Origin: Betaproteobacteria bacterium
GTDB lineage: Bacteria; Pseudomonadota; Gammaproteobacteria; Burkholderiales; SG8-41
NCBI GenBank assembly: GCA_023266245.1
Contig: JAHFRO010000019.1
Coordinates: 8,107-29,471 of the forward strand
Direction: 5' to 3'
Length of the DNA stretch: 21,365 bases
The notes under the pieces were generated by a model. That model ran no database searches and was not told where the DNA came from. It saw nothing but the letters and a program-made list of their open reading frames with translations. Below, in pieces: positions 1-6,937 of the stretch; position 1 is the first letter of the stretch, and each line of letters starts with the position of its first letter. Made by a program: the position numbers and the translations under genes.

Positions 1-802
1 ACCAGTTCCAGATCTGCCACCAGGGCACACCCTGCTTTTTCGGATCGCCCTTGAGGTACTTGCTGTCGGGGAAGTTCCTGAGCAGTACCCGCTCGGCGTC
101 GTTGCGCAGGTCGTTCATGCCGAGCGCATCGTAAGCCTTGACCAGGATCACCAGCCCTTCTTCGTTGGCCGGGGCCTGCGGGTAGGTCTTGAGCGCGAAC
201 TGGGCCCGGTTGGCCGCCGCGACGTACGCGCCGCGCTTCATGTAATAGCGCGCGACGTGGACTTCGTGGGAGGCCAGTGCGTTGACCAGATAGTTCATGC
301 GCGCGACCGCATCCGGGGTGTACTTGCTGTCCGGAAAGCGTATGACCAGTTCCTTGAACGCCTCGAACGCTTCGCGCGCCGCCTTGGGATCGCGCTCAGT
401 GAGGTCTTGTCCGCTGATATACCCGAACCATCCGAGATCGTCGTTGAAATTGGCGAGGCCTTTCAGGTAATAGGCGTAGTCGACGCTGGGGTGATTGGGA
501 TGGAGCTTGATGAAGCGCTCCACCGCAGTAATCGCCTGGGCCGGCTCGTTGTCCTTGTAGTAGGCGTAGGCGATCTCGATCTGCGCCTGCTGCGCGAAGC
601 GCCCATACGGATAGCGCGCCTCGAGCTTTTCGAAATACTTGATGGCCTGTTCGTAGTTGCGGTCGTTGAGGTTCGACTTCGCCTCGGCATAGAGCTTCTG
701 CGCCGACCAGCCCTTGGTCTCGTCTATCTGCTCGGGCAGCAGGCTGCAGGCCGCAATGAGCGCCCCGAGCAGTACCGCTAAACTATAACGCAGGATGAGC
801 AC
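1..802 (-). CDS. bamD: BamD, outer-membrane assembly lipoprotein (3' end cut by window edge)
   Basis: BamD is the TPR lipoprotein of the BAM complex, which inserts beta-barrel proteins into the outer membrane. I translated the minus strand from a GTG at 802. The product begins with a short hydrophobic stretch ending in a lipobox (LIAAC, lipidated Cys19). TPR-like helices follow, including AKSNLNDRNYEQAIKYFEKL and RYPYGRFAQQAQIEIAYAYY, the usual BamD start. About 267 codons lie in the window and the last ones read GVPWWQIW, close to the normal BamD C-terminus, so very little is missing. The start is forced: an in-frame stop sits at 821-823, and no ATG lies between it and the lipobox. The gene diverges from rluD and their start regions overlap by 8 bases. 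Confidence 0.93.
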   Translation of the reverse strand, partial: MLILRYSLAVLLGALIAACSLLPEQIDETKGWSAQKLYAEAKSNLNDRNYEQAIKYFEKLEARYPYGRFAQQAQIEIAYAYYKDNEPAQAITAVERFIKLHPNHPSVDYAYYLKGLANFNDDLGWFGYISGQDLTERDPKAAREAFEAFKELVIRFPDSKYTPDAVARMNYLVNALASHEVHVARYYMKRGAYVAAANRAQFALKTYPQAPANEEGLVILVKAYDALGMNDLRNDAERVLLRNFPDSKYLKGDPKKQGVPWWQIWNW

Positions 803-825
803 CGTAGACCCCCCGGAAAATTATA
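784..825. promoter_or_regulatory. Overlapping divergent -10 elements of bamD and rluD
   Basis: A minus-strand TATAAT (825 to 820) lies about 18 bases upstream of the bamD GTG. A plus-strand TATAAC (784-789) lies inside the first bamD codons, only 6 bases before the rluD ATG at 795. No good -35 hexamer is visible for either. If the plus element is used, the rluD message would start at or near its initiation codon. This is inference from motif matches only. Confidence 0.35.
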
Positions 826-1760
826 ACGCAGACCGCGCCAGGCCGCGGCCCGTGAAGCTCACGGTGCCCGCCGAGTGTGCCGGTCTGCGGTTGGACCAGG
901 CGCTCGTGCGTTTGTTGCCGGAATACTCGCGCAACCGGCTCGCACAGTGGGTGCGCTCAAGCCGGGTCACCCTCGATGGCCGTGCCGTGCCGCCGCGGCA
1001 CAAGGTGTGGGGTGGAGAGATCATCAACATCGTTCCCACCCCCGATCCCGCGACGCTCGCGCACCAGGCCGAAGACATCCCGCTCGACATCGTGTTCGAG
1101 GACGCGGCGCTGCTGGTCGTCAACAAGCCGGCGGGACTCGTGGTGCATCCCGGCAGCGGCAACTGGCACGGAACGCTGCTCAACGCCCTGCTCAAGCACG
1201 CGCCCGGCCTTGCCGCCATTCCGCGCGCCGGCATCGTGCACCGTCTCGACAAGGACACCAGCGGCTTGCTGGTAGTGGCCAAGACGCTGGCGGCGCAGGC
1301 CGACCTGGTGCGCCAGCTCCAGTCGCGCTCGGTCGCCCGCGAGTATCTGGCGGTGGTGCATGGGCGCCTCGGGCGCGACGGGAAGATCGAAGCGCCGATC
1401 GGCCGCCATCCGGTCAAGCGCACCCGGATGGCGGTGGTCACGAGAGGCCGGCACGCCGTGACGCATTACCAGGTGATCGAACGCTACCCTCATGCCACGC
1501 TGCTGCGCTGCCGGCTCGAAACCGGACGCACCCATCAGATCCGGGTGCACCTGAGCACGCTGGGTCACCCGCTGGTCGGCGACCGCACCTACGGCAAGCG
1601 CAACCCCGCGCTGGTCTTCCCGCGGCAGGCGCTGCACGCGGAACGGCTGGCGCTGCTGCACCCGCAGTCGCGGCGTGCGCTGAGCTGGCACGCCGCCCTG
1701 CCCGCTGACATGCAGCAGCTGATCAGAGCACTGCGCCGAGTGGCGGTAAACGGTGAATAG
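795..1760 (+). CDS. rluD: 23S rRNA pseudouridine synthase RluD
   Basis: RluD isomerises uridines in helix 69 of 23S rRNA (U1911, U1915 and U1917 in E. coli) to pseudouridine, late in 50S assembly. The 321-residue product has an N-terminal S4 RNA-binding domain (about residues 20-75, LRLDQALVRLLPEYSRNRL). The RluA-family catalytic domain follows, with the signature HRLDKDTSGLL; the nucleophile is Asp152. RTHQIRVHL, the conserved late motif, is present. The length matches E. coli RluD (326). It diverges from bamD and is followed 9 bases later by pgeF, the rluD-pgeF (yfiH) order common in proteobacteria. The ATG at 795 lacks a clear Shine-Dalgarno and overlaps the bamD start. The first ~18 residues look non-conserved, so initiation could lie further in, but no later ATG precedes the S4 domain. 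Confidence 0.95.
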   Translation: MSTVDPPENYNADRARPRPVKLTVPAECAGLRLDQALVRLLPEYSRNRLAQWVRSSRVTLDGRAVPPRHKVWGGEIINIVPTPDPATLAHQAEDIPLDIVFEDAALLVVNKPAGLVVHPGSGNWHGTLLNALLKHAPGLAAIPRAGIVHRLDKDTSGLLVVAKTLAAQADLVRQLQSRSVAREYLAVVHGRLGRDGKIEAPIGRHPVKRTRMAVVTRGRHAVTHYQVIERYPHATLLRCRLETGRTHQIRVHLSTLGHPLVGDRTYGKRNPALVFPRQALHAERLALLHPQSRRALSWHAALPADMQQLIRALRRVAVNGE

Positions 1761-1769
1761 GGAATAGGG
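1742..1769. repeat. Short tandem repeat at the rluD/pgeF junction
   Basis: GAATAGG occurs twice in direct succession (1755-1768), preceded by GGTAAACGGTGAATA. The repeat supplies the last rluD codons, the rluD stop and the purine-rich stretch in front of the pgeF ATG. It resembles the low-complexity sequence found again at 6846-6872. Confidence 0.5.
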
Positions 1770-2510
1770 ATGAGTTCCTGGCATCCCGACTGGATCGTTC
1801 CCGACTGGCCGGCTCCGGCGAACATCAGGGCGATCATCACCACGCGCGCCGGCGGGGTAAGCCGCGGCCCGTTCGCCAGCCTTAACCTCGGGTTGCGCAC
1901 CGGCGACGATCCGCAGGCGGTTGCCGCCAACCGCGCGCGGCTGCGCGCGGCCCTGCCGCAGGAGCCGAAATGGCTGCGCCAGGTACACGGCGGCGACGTG
2001 GTTGACGCGGACGCGCTCACGGGCACGCCGGAAGCGGACGCGAGCATCGCACGCCGCGCGGAAACCGTATGTGCCGTGATGATCGCCGACTGCGTGCCGG
2101 TGTTGCTCGCCGACCGTGACGGCACCGTGGTGGCCGTCGCGCACGCCGGCTGGCGCGGTCTTGCCGTCGGAGTCATCGAAAACACGGTGAGCGCGCTCGG
2201 CCGGGATCCGGGCGGGCTGCTCGCCTACCTCGGCCCGGGAATCGGCCCGCGCGCGTTCGAAGTGGGACTGGATGTGCGTGACGCGTTCCTCGCCCGCGAT
2301 CCACAGGCGGCAGCCGCTTTCGCGCCGCAGGCACCCGGCAAGTGGCTTGCCGACCTGTTCCTGCTCGCGCGCCAACGCCTGCAGCGGGCCGGTGTTGACA
2401 GCATCCATGGCGGCGGGCTATGCACTTACTCCGACACCGCGCGCTTCTTCTCCTACCGGCGCGACCGGACGACCGGACGCATGGCGGCGCTGATCTGGCG
2501 CGAAGCGTGA
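1770..2510 (+). CDS. pgeF: Peptidoglycan editing factor PgeF / YfiH-type Cu-Zn oxidase
   Basis: Members of the YfiH/DUF152 (LACC1) family act on purine nucleosides in vitro. In E. coli the protein removes wrongly incorporated L-Ser from peptidoglycan precursors. The 246-residue product carries the three metal ligands of the family: His73 (QVHGGDVV), Cys108 (MIADCVPVLL) and His125 (AVAHAGWRGL). The GPGIGPRAFEVG motif also matches. Length matches E. coli YfiH (243). The ATG at 1770 follows GAATAGGG, a plausible ribosome-binding purine run. It lies 9 bases after rluD and is almost certainly co-transcribed with it. Confidence 0.93.
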   Translation: MSSWHPDWIVPDWPAPANIRAIITTRAGGVSRGPFASLNLGLRTGDDPQAVAANRARLRAALPQEPKWLRQVHGGDVVDADALTGTPEADASIARRAETVCAVMIADCVPVLLADRDGTVVAVAHAGWRGLAVGVIENTVSALGRDPGGLLAYLGPGIGPRAFEVGLDVRDAFLARDPQAAAAFAPQAPGKWLADLFLLARQRLQRAGVDSIHGGGLCTYSDTARFFSYRRDRTTGRMAALIWREA

Positions 2511-2540
2511 CCGAGAGCGGTTCCGACCGCCCAAATCACG

Positions 2541-2586
2541 TATAATTTCGCGTTTTGCTCGACACGGACGGGCCGCAAGCGGCCCG
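2541..2586 (+). promoter_or_regulatory. Promoter -10 and leader hairpin before the ZIP transporter gene
   Basis: A perfect TATAAT lies at 2541-2546, with no convincing -35. About 23 bases downstream, at 2569-2586, is the perfect inverted repeat CGGGCCGC-AA-GCGGCCCG. It would form a very stable stem in the 5' leader, ending 13 bases before the ATG at 2600. No Zur-like AT-rich palindrome was seen. The function of the hairpin is unknown. Confidence 0.45.
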
Positions 2587-2599
2587 CCGGTCAGCGACA

Positions 2600-3391
2600 A
2601 TGGGTTCCCTACCGATGACGACGCTAGCATGGATAGTGGCAGCGACGGTCGCGGGCGGCGTACTCTCGGTCGTCGCCGCGGCGGCCTTGGCTTTCAACGC
2701 GCGGGCGAGCCAAGTGCCGGTGCTGATCAGCTATGCGGTCGGCGCGCTGCTCGGCGCCGTGTTCCTAAATTTGCTGCCTGAAGCATTCGGCATGGCGGAC
2801 AGCCTCGAACAGATGGCCGGCATCATCCTCGCCGGCATCCTGCTGTTCTTCGTGCTGGAGAAGCTGGTGCTGTGGCGCCATTGCCATGTGGAGCAGTGCG
2901 AAGCACATGATCCGCCGCAGATCACTCACGATCACGGACGCAGCGGCATGATGATCATGATCGGCGACACCTTCCACAATTTCGTGGACGGCGTACTGAT
3001 TGCCGCGGCATTTCTCGCCAACCATGAGCTGGGAATCGTCACCGCGCTCGCCATCATCGCTCACGAGATCCCGCAGGAAGTGGGCGATTTCCTGATCCTG
3101 CTGCACTCGGGCTACAGCAAGGGCCGTGCACTGCTGCTCAACATGCTCTCGGGTGCGGCGATGGTGGCGGGCGGCGTGCTCGCCTACTTCGCGCTGCAGA
3201 CCATGGAGCAGTGGATACCGCCGATGCTCGGACTCGCCGCCGCCAGCATGCTCTACGTGTCGGTCGCCGATCTCATCCCCGGCCTGCACCGCCGCCCTGA
3301 AATCCAGGCGACGGTGCAGCAGGTCGCGCTGATCGCACTCGGCGTAGCCACCATCTGGCTGGTCGGCGAACTGGCGCATACCTACGCCTAG
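2600..3391 (+). CDS. ZIP-family divalent metal transporter
   Basis: ZIP proteins import Zn(II) or related divalent metals across the inner membrane. The 263-residue product has about eight hydrophobic segments. It carries the two metal-site helices of the family, HNFVDG (residues 126-131) and HEIPQE (155-160), which match the ZIP signature. A His-rich loop between TM3 and TM4 (HCHVEQCEAHDPPQITHDHG) is a typical metal-sensing or metal-delivery loop. The start is uncertain: the ATG at 2600, the ATG at 2615 (MTTLAWIV), or a TTG at 2555 that would place the hairpin inside the gene. I chose 2600. It has its own -10 and stands 49 bases before phaC. Substrate specificity cannot be read from the sequence; GufA/ZupT-type zinc uptake is likely. 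Confidence 0.88.
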   Translation: MGSLPMTTLAWIVAATVAGGVLSVVAAAALAFNARASQVPVLISYAVGALLGAVFLNLLPEAFGMADSLEQMAGIILAGILLFFVLEKLVLWRHCHVEQCEAHDPPQITHDHGRSGMMIMIGDTFHNFVDGVLIAAAFLANHELGIVTALAIIAHEIPQEVGDFLILLHSGYSKGRALLLNMLSGAAMVAGGVLAYFALQTMEQWIPPMLGLAAASMLYVSVADLIPGLHRRPEIQATVQQVALIALGVATIWLVGELAHTYA

Positions 3392-3440
3392 TCGCGGACT
3401 GGCATACGGCAGGAACGGACTCCGGCCAGCCCGCAAGAAC

Positions 3441-5165
3441 ATGAACCGCGCCGCCGCCGACGCCACACGCGACGCACTCGACGCGTTGAACCGCAAGTTG
3501 ATTGACGACGTCGTCAAGCCGCTGGGTATCGACAGCAGCGTCGGCGTCGCCGAGATCTTCCGTTCTCTCACCGCGAGTCTGGCCCAGGACACCGAACGCT
3601 GGCTCGAGGTCCAGAACCGCTACTACCAGAAACAGCTGGAGCTGTGGGCAAGCTTCGCGGCGCCCAATGCGCAGGCGCCAAGAATGGTTGAACCCGATCC
3701 CCAGGACCGCCGCTTCCGGGCGCCCGAATGGCGCAAGGAACCGTATTTCGAGTACCTGGCACAGTCGTACCTGCTCACCGCGCAGTGGCTGAGAGAGATC
3801 GTGGACAGCAGCAAGCTGGAGCCGCATACCAAGCGCAAAGTCGAGTTCTTCACGCGCCAGTTCATGGACGCGATGTCGCCCGCGAACTTCCCGTGGAGCA
3901 ATCCCGAGGCGCTGAAGCTGGCGGCCGAAACCCAGGGCGAGAGTCTGGCGCACGGGCTGCAGAACCTCGCTGCCGATCTCGAAAAAGGCATGATCTCGAT
4001 GACCGACGAGGCGGCATTCGAGGTCGGACGCAATCTCGCCATAACACCCGGTGCGGTGGTCTACGAGAACGACTTCATGCAGGTGATCCAGTACCGTCCC
4101 GCCACCGACACCGTGTTCGAGCGCCCGCTGCTGATGGTGCCGCCGTGCATCAACAAGTACTACATCCTCGACTTGCAACCGGAGAACTCCTTGGTGCGCT
4201 TCGCCCTCGAACAAGGTCACACCGTATTCATGGTGTCGTGGCGCAATATGCCGGTCGAGATGGGACACGCAACCTGGGATGACTATCTCGAGCGCGGCGT
4301 GATCAAGGCGATCGAGGTGGCTGCCGATGTCTGCGGGATGGACAAGATCAACGCGCTCGGCTTCTGCGTCGGCGGCACCCTGCTCGGCTCCGCACTCGCG
4401 GTCCTTCGCGCCAAGAAAGTTGACCGCGTAGAGAGCCTGACGCTGCTCGCTACCATGCTCGACTTCAGCGATACCGGAGAACTCAGCGTATTCGTGGATG
4501 AGACCTACGTGCGCAAACGCGAGCAGGATTTCGCCGCGGGCGGCGTGTTGCACGGGCGCGAGCTCGCGCTTACCTTCGCCAGCCTGCGCGCCAACGATCT
4601 CATCTGGCACTACGTGGTGAACAACTACCTCAAGGGCCGGACTCCGGAGCCGTTCGACCTGCTCTACTGGAACGGCGACAGCACCAACCTGCCAGGCGCG
4701 ATGTACGCGTATTACGTGCGCAACATGTACCTGGAGAACAACCTGGGTCTGCCAGGTAAGCTCACCCTGTGCGGGGTGCCGGTGGACCTCAGTAAGATCA
4801 GCCTGCCCGCCTACGTCCTGGCGACGCGGGAGGACCACATCGTGCCCTGGAAGACGGCTTATGCCAGCACGAAACTGCTTAAGGGTAAAATCGAATTCGT
4901 GCTGGCTGCGAGCGGGCACGTCGCCGGTGTCATCAATCCGGCTTCTAAAAACCGCCGCAACCATTGGCTGAACGAGAAGCTGGAAGAGGATTCCGAGCGC
5001 TGGCTCGCCGCGGCAACCTCCCGTCCGGGGAGCTGGTGGCGCCACTGGGTGGACTGGCTTGCGCCGTTCGGCGGTGACCAGGTGCCGGCGCGGGCGGCGG
5101 GCGGCGGGGCCTACCGCGAAATCGAGCCGGCGCCTGGCCGTTACGTCAAGGAAAAGTGCAGCTGA
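3441..5165 (+). CDS. phaC: Class I poly(3-hydroxyalkanoate) synthase
   Basis: PhaC polymerises (R)-3-hydroxybutyryl-CoA into PHB on the granule surface and releases CoA. The 574-residue product has the class I length and an N-terminal PhaC_N domain (about 60-240). The alpha/beta-hydrolase core follows, with the lipase-like box GFCVGG. The catalytic triad is visible: Cys309, Asp465 (TREDHIVPW) and His493 (SGHVAGVINP). Tryptophan-rich segments near the C-terminus (SWWRHWVDWL) are typical. The ATG at 3441 lacks a strong Shine-Dalgarno. It lies 49 bases after the ZIP gene and 81 bases before phaB. No phaA (ketothiolase) is in the cluster, so acetoacetyl-CoA must come from a thiolase encoded elsewhere. 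Confidence 0.96.
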   Translation: MNRAAADATRDALDALNRKLIDDVVKPLGIDSSVGVAEIFRSLTASLAQDTERWLEVQNRYYQKQLELWASFAAPNAQAPRMVEPDPQDRRFRAPEWRKEPYFEYLAQSYLLTAQWLREIVDSSKLEPHTKRKVEFFTRQFMDAMSPANFPWSNPEALKLAAETQGESLAHGLQNLAADLEKGMISMTDEAAFEVGRNLAITPGAVVYENDFMQVIQYRPATDTVFERPLLMVPPCINKYYILDLQPENSLVRFALEQGHTVFMVSWRNMPVEMGHATWDDYLERGVIKAIEVAADVCGMDKINALGFCVGGTLLGSALAVLRAKKVDRVESLTLLATMLDFSDTGELSVFVDETYVRKREQDFAAGGVLHGRELALTFASLRANDLIWHYVVNNYLKGRTPEPFDLLYWNGDSTNLPGAMYAYYVRNMYLENNLGLPGKLTLCGVPVDLSKISLPAYVLATREDHIVPWKTAYASTKLLKGKIEFVLAASGHVAGVINPASKNRRNHWLNEKLEEDSERWLAAATSRPGSWWRHWVDWLAPFGGDQVPARAAGGGAYREIEPAPGRYVKEKCS

Positions 5166-5166
5166 C

Positions 5167-5215
5167 CTGATTTACATCAAGAGGCGCGGCGGCGCGCGCC
5201 GCTATCGTATCCATC
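5167..5215 (+). promoter_or_regulatory. FNR/Anr-type box and promoter before phaB
   Basis: CTGAT-TTAC-ATCAA at 5167-5180 matches the FNR/Anr consensus TTGAT-N4-ATCAA at 9 of 10 defined bases and starts 2 bases after the phaC stop. A -10-like TATCGT at 5203-5208 predicts a start near 5215. The box centre (5173.5) would then sit at about -41.5, the classic class II activating position. A 14-bp perfect palindrome, GCGGCGCGCGCCGC (5189-5202), lies between them. The motif match is direct; activation under low oxygen is inferred. Confidence 0.5.
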
Positions 5216-5246
5216 GCGTGTTCATTTCTAACGAGGAGAGGGGGTC

Positions 5247-5990
5247 ATGGCACAACGAGTGGCAGTCGTTACCGGCGGAATGGGAGGAATCGGCGAAGCG
5301 ATCTGCATGAGGCTTGCCAAGATGAGCCACAAAGTCATCACCACCTACTCGCCGGGCAATACCAAGGCCGATGCGTGGCTGAAGGAAATGAAGGGCAATG
5401 GCTTCGACTTTCAGGCGGTGCAGGTGGATGTCACCGACTTCGATTCCTGCCAGAAGGCAGTAACCAAGATCCAATCCGAGGCTGGACCGATCGACATTCT
5501 CGTAAACAATGCCGGGATCACGCGCGACGCAGCCTTCAAGAAGATGGGTAAACCCGATTGGGACGCGGTGCTGCGCACCAACCTCGACAGCGTATTCAAC
5601 ATGACCAAGCCGGTGTGCGACGGCATGGTGGACCGTGGCTGGGGCCGCATCATCAACATCTCGTCGATCAACGGACAGAAAGGCGCGTTCGGCCAGACCA
5701 ATTATTCGGCCGCCAAGGCCGGCATGCACGGCTTCACCAAGGCGCTGGCACAGGAGGTAGCGCGCAAGGGTGTAACCGTCAATACCATCTCACCCGGCTA
5801 TATCGGCACCAAGATGGTGCTGGCGGTCCCGAAGGAGGTCCTCGACACCAAGATCATTCCACAGATCCCGGTCGGCCGGCTCGGCAAGCCGGAGGAAGTC
5901 GCCGCGCTGGTCGCCTACCTGTGCTCGGAAGAAGCGGCGTTTGTCACCGGCGCGAACATCGCGATCAATGGCGGGCAGCACATGTACTGA
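5247..5990 (+). CDS. phaB: Acetoacetyl-CoA reductase (NADPH)
   Basis: PhaB reduces acetoacetyl-CoA to (R)-3-hydroxybutyryl-CoA, the PhaC substrate. The 247-residue short-chain dehydrogenase has the nucleotide-binding TGGMGGIG near residue 10 and NNAGITRD. Its active site is Ser140 (NISSING), Tyr153 and Lys157 (NYSAAKAG). Family length and the C-terminal ATGANIAINGGQHMY-like ending fit PhaB very well. A strong Shine-Dalgarno (GAGGAGAGGGG, 5233 onward) fixes the ATG at 5247. The gene follows phaC and probably has an additional promoter of its own with an FNR-like box. Confidence 0.96.
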   Translation: MAQRVAVVTGGMGGIGEAICMRLAKMSHKVITTYSPGNTKADAWLKEMKGNGFDFQAVQVDVTDFDSCQKAVTKIQSEAGPIDILVNNAGITRDAAFKKMGKPDWDAVLRTNLDSVFNMTKPVCDGMVDRGWGRIINISSINGQKGAFGQTNYSAAKAGMHGFTKALAQEVARKGVTVNTISPGYIGTKMVLAVPKEVLDTKIIPQIPVGRLGKPEEVAALVAYLCSEEAAFVTGANIAINGGQHMY

Positions 5991-6080
5991 CGCGCTTCCC
6001 AACCGCGCCGCGCGCAGCCATGACGCGAAGCATCATGCTCGCGAGGCGCAGTTGATTTAACGATATTTTTCAATCCCTTA

Positions 6081-6111
6081 GATTGCAATCCCAGCGCTGC
6101 TCTGCAATAAT
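6081..6111 (+). promoter_or_regulatory. phaR promoter with palindromic operator candidate
   Basis: TTGCAA (6083-6088), a 17-base spacer and AATAAT (6106-6111) make a good sigma-70 promoter 31 bases before the phaR ATG. The -35 lies inside the perfect 10-bp palindrome GATTGCAATC (6081-6090). A second palindrome, CAGCGCTG (6092-6099), lies in the spacer. Known PhaR operators are TGC/GCA-rich, so this is a natural candidate for PhaR autorepression. That role is inferred. Confidence 0.5.
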
Positions 6112-6141
6112 GAACTCTTTCCTTGAACGGGGCGGGCCGCC

Positions 6142-6768
6142 ATGACGCAACAGCCCAGGATCATCAAGAAGTATCCTAACCGCCGGCTTTATGACACCGA
6201 AACAAGCAGTTACATCACCCTCACGGACGTCAAAAAGCTGGTGCTGGACAATATCGACTTCAAGGTAGAAGACGCCAAGACCCACGAAGATTTGACGCGC
6301 AGCATCCTGCTGCAAATCATCCTGGAGGAAGAAAGCGCCGGCGCCCCGATGTTCTCGAGCGACATGCTGTCCCAGATCATCCGTTTCTACGGCAACGCGA
6401 TGCAGGGGATGATGGGCAACTATCTCGAGAAGAACATCCACACCTTCATCGAGATCCAGAAGCGGCTGCAGGACCAGTCGCGGCAGATGTACGGCGAAAA
6501 CCCGATGCTCAATGCCGATACCTGGAGCGAATTCATCAAGATGCAGGGTCCCGCGATCCAGGGCCTGATGGGCCGCTACCTCGAGCAGAGCGCCAACGCC
6601 TTCATGGAAATGCAGCAGCAGCTGCAGAACCAGACCCGCAATCTCTTCAGCAATTTCCCCTTCCCCAATTTCGCCGGCGGCACCCACCGTCAGGGCAACG
6701 ATCCCAAGCCCGCGGAGCCGGCCAAGAACGAAGAACACAAGCCCGAAACCGGCGACGGCAAGAGCTGA
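6142..6768 (+). CDS. phaR: PHB synthesis repressor PhaR
   Basis: PhaR binds both DNA and nascent PHB. It represses phasin (phaP) and its own gene until polymer titrates it away. The 208-residue product opens with the highly conserved PHB/PHA accumulation DNA-binding domain (residues 5-64; KKYPNRRLYDTETSSYITL). Two copies of the PHB_acc repeat follow, near residues 70-115 (SQIIRFYGNAMQGMMGNYLEK) and 130-175 (FIKMQGPAIQGLMGRYLEQ). The Pro/Lys/Glu-rich tail is typical. A GGGGCGGG purine run precedes the ATG. It is followed without a gap by a remnant of rimO. Confidence 0.95.
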   Translation: MTQQPRIIKKYPNRRLYDTETSSYITLTDVKKLVLDNIDFKVEDAKTHEDLTRSILLQIILEEESAGAPMFSSDMLSQIIRFYGNAMQGMMGNYLEKNIHTFIEIQKRLQDQSRQMYGENPMLNADTWSEFIKMQGPAIQGLMGRYLEQSANAFMEMQQQLQNQTRNLFSNFPFPNFAGGTHRQGNDPKPAEPAKNEEHKPETGDGKS

Positions 6769-6839
6769 AGCCCGGCGCATTCGCCACCGTGCGCGTCAAG
6801 CGCGCCGATGCCTACGACCTGTGGGCCGAGGTCGCGTAA
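6768..6839 (+). pseudogene. rimO: Remnant of rimO (C-terminal TRAM end only)
   Basis: Read from 6768 to the TAA at 6837-6839, this segment encodes KPGAFATVRVKRADAYDLW followed by AEVA and a stop. That is the pattern of the end of the TRAM domain of RimO, the radical-SAM methylthiotransferase that modifies ribosomal protein S12 (G-x-F-x-x-V-x-V-x-x-AD-x-YDLW). No radical-SAM core, CxxxCxxC motif or start codon precedes it, because phaR ends at the same base in another frame. From memory, rimO follows phaR in Cupriavidus and relatives. I infer a deletion that joined the end of phaR to the last 23 codons of rimO. Confidence 0.6.
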
Positions 6840-6845
6840 ATGCGG

Positions 6846-6920
6846 GCCTAGGGACTTGGGACTAGGGGCTAGTAACATCAGAAACATGAACATCGAGTCC
6901 CGAGCCCCGATCTCCGAAGT
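6846..6920. repeat. Low-complexity G-rich repeat with inverted partner
   Basis: The block reads AGGGACTTGGGACTAGGGGCT, repeating a GGGACT/GGGGCT unit three times (about 6850-6870). About 23 bases later, AGTCCC-G-AGCCCC (about 6896-6908) is its approximate reverse complement. The two could pair as two 6-bp helices with one mismatch between them and one inside. No T tract follows. It fills the space between the rimO remnant and the DUF1232 gene. Confidence 0.4.
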
Positions 6921-6937
6921 TCCATACCCATCTTCAA

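Noticed and set aside
957..2408. 483-residue minus-strand open frame
   Set aside because: It lies antisense to rluD and pgeF, has Arg/His/Ala-rich composition with no motif, and is a GC-rich shadow.
2555..2599. TTG start for the ZIP transporter
   Set aside because: It would translate the leader hairpin and add hydrophilic residues not typical of ZIP N-termini; the ATGs at 2600 or 2615 fit better.
3273..5045. 590-residue minus-strand open frame across phaC
   Set aside because: It is antisense to an unmistakable phaC with an intact catalytic triad; no family features.
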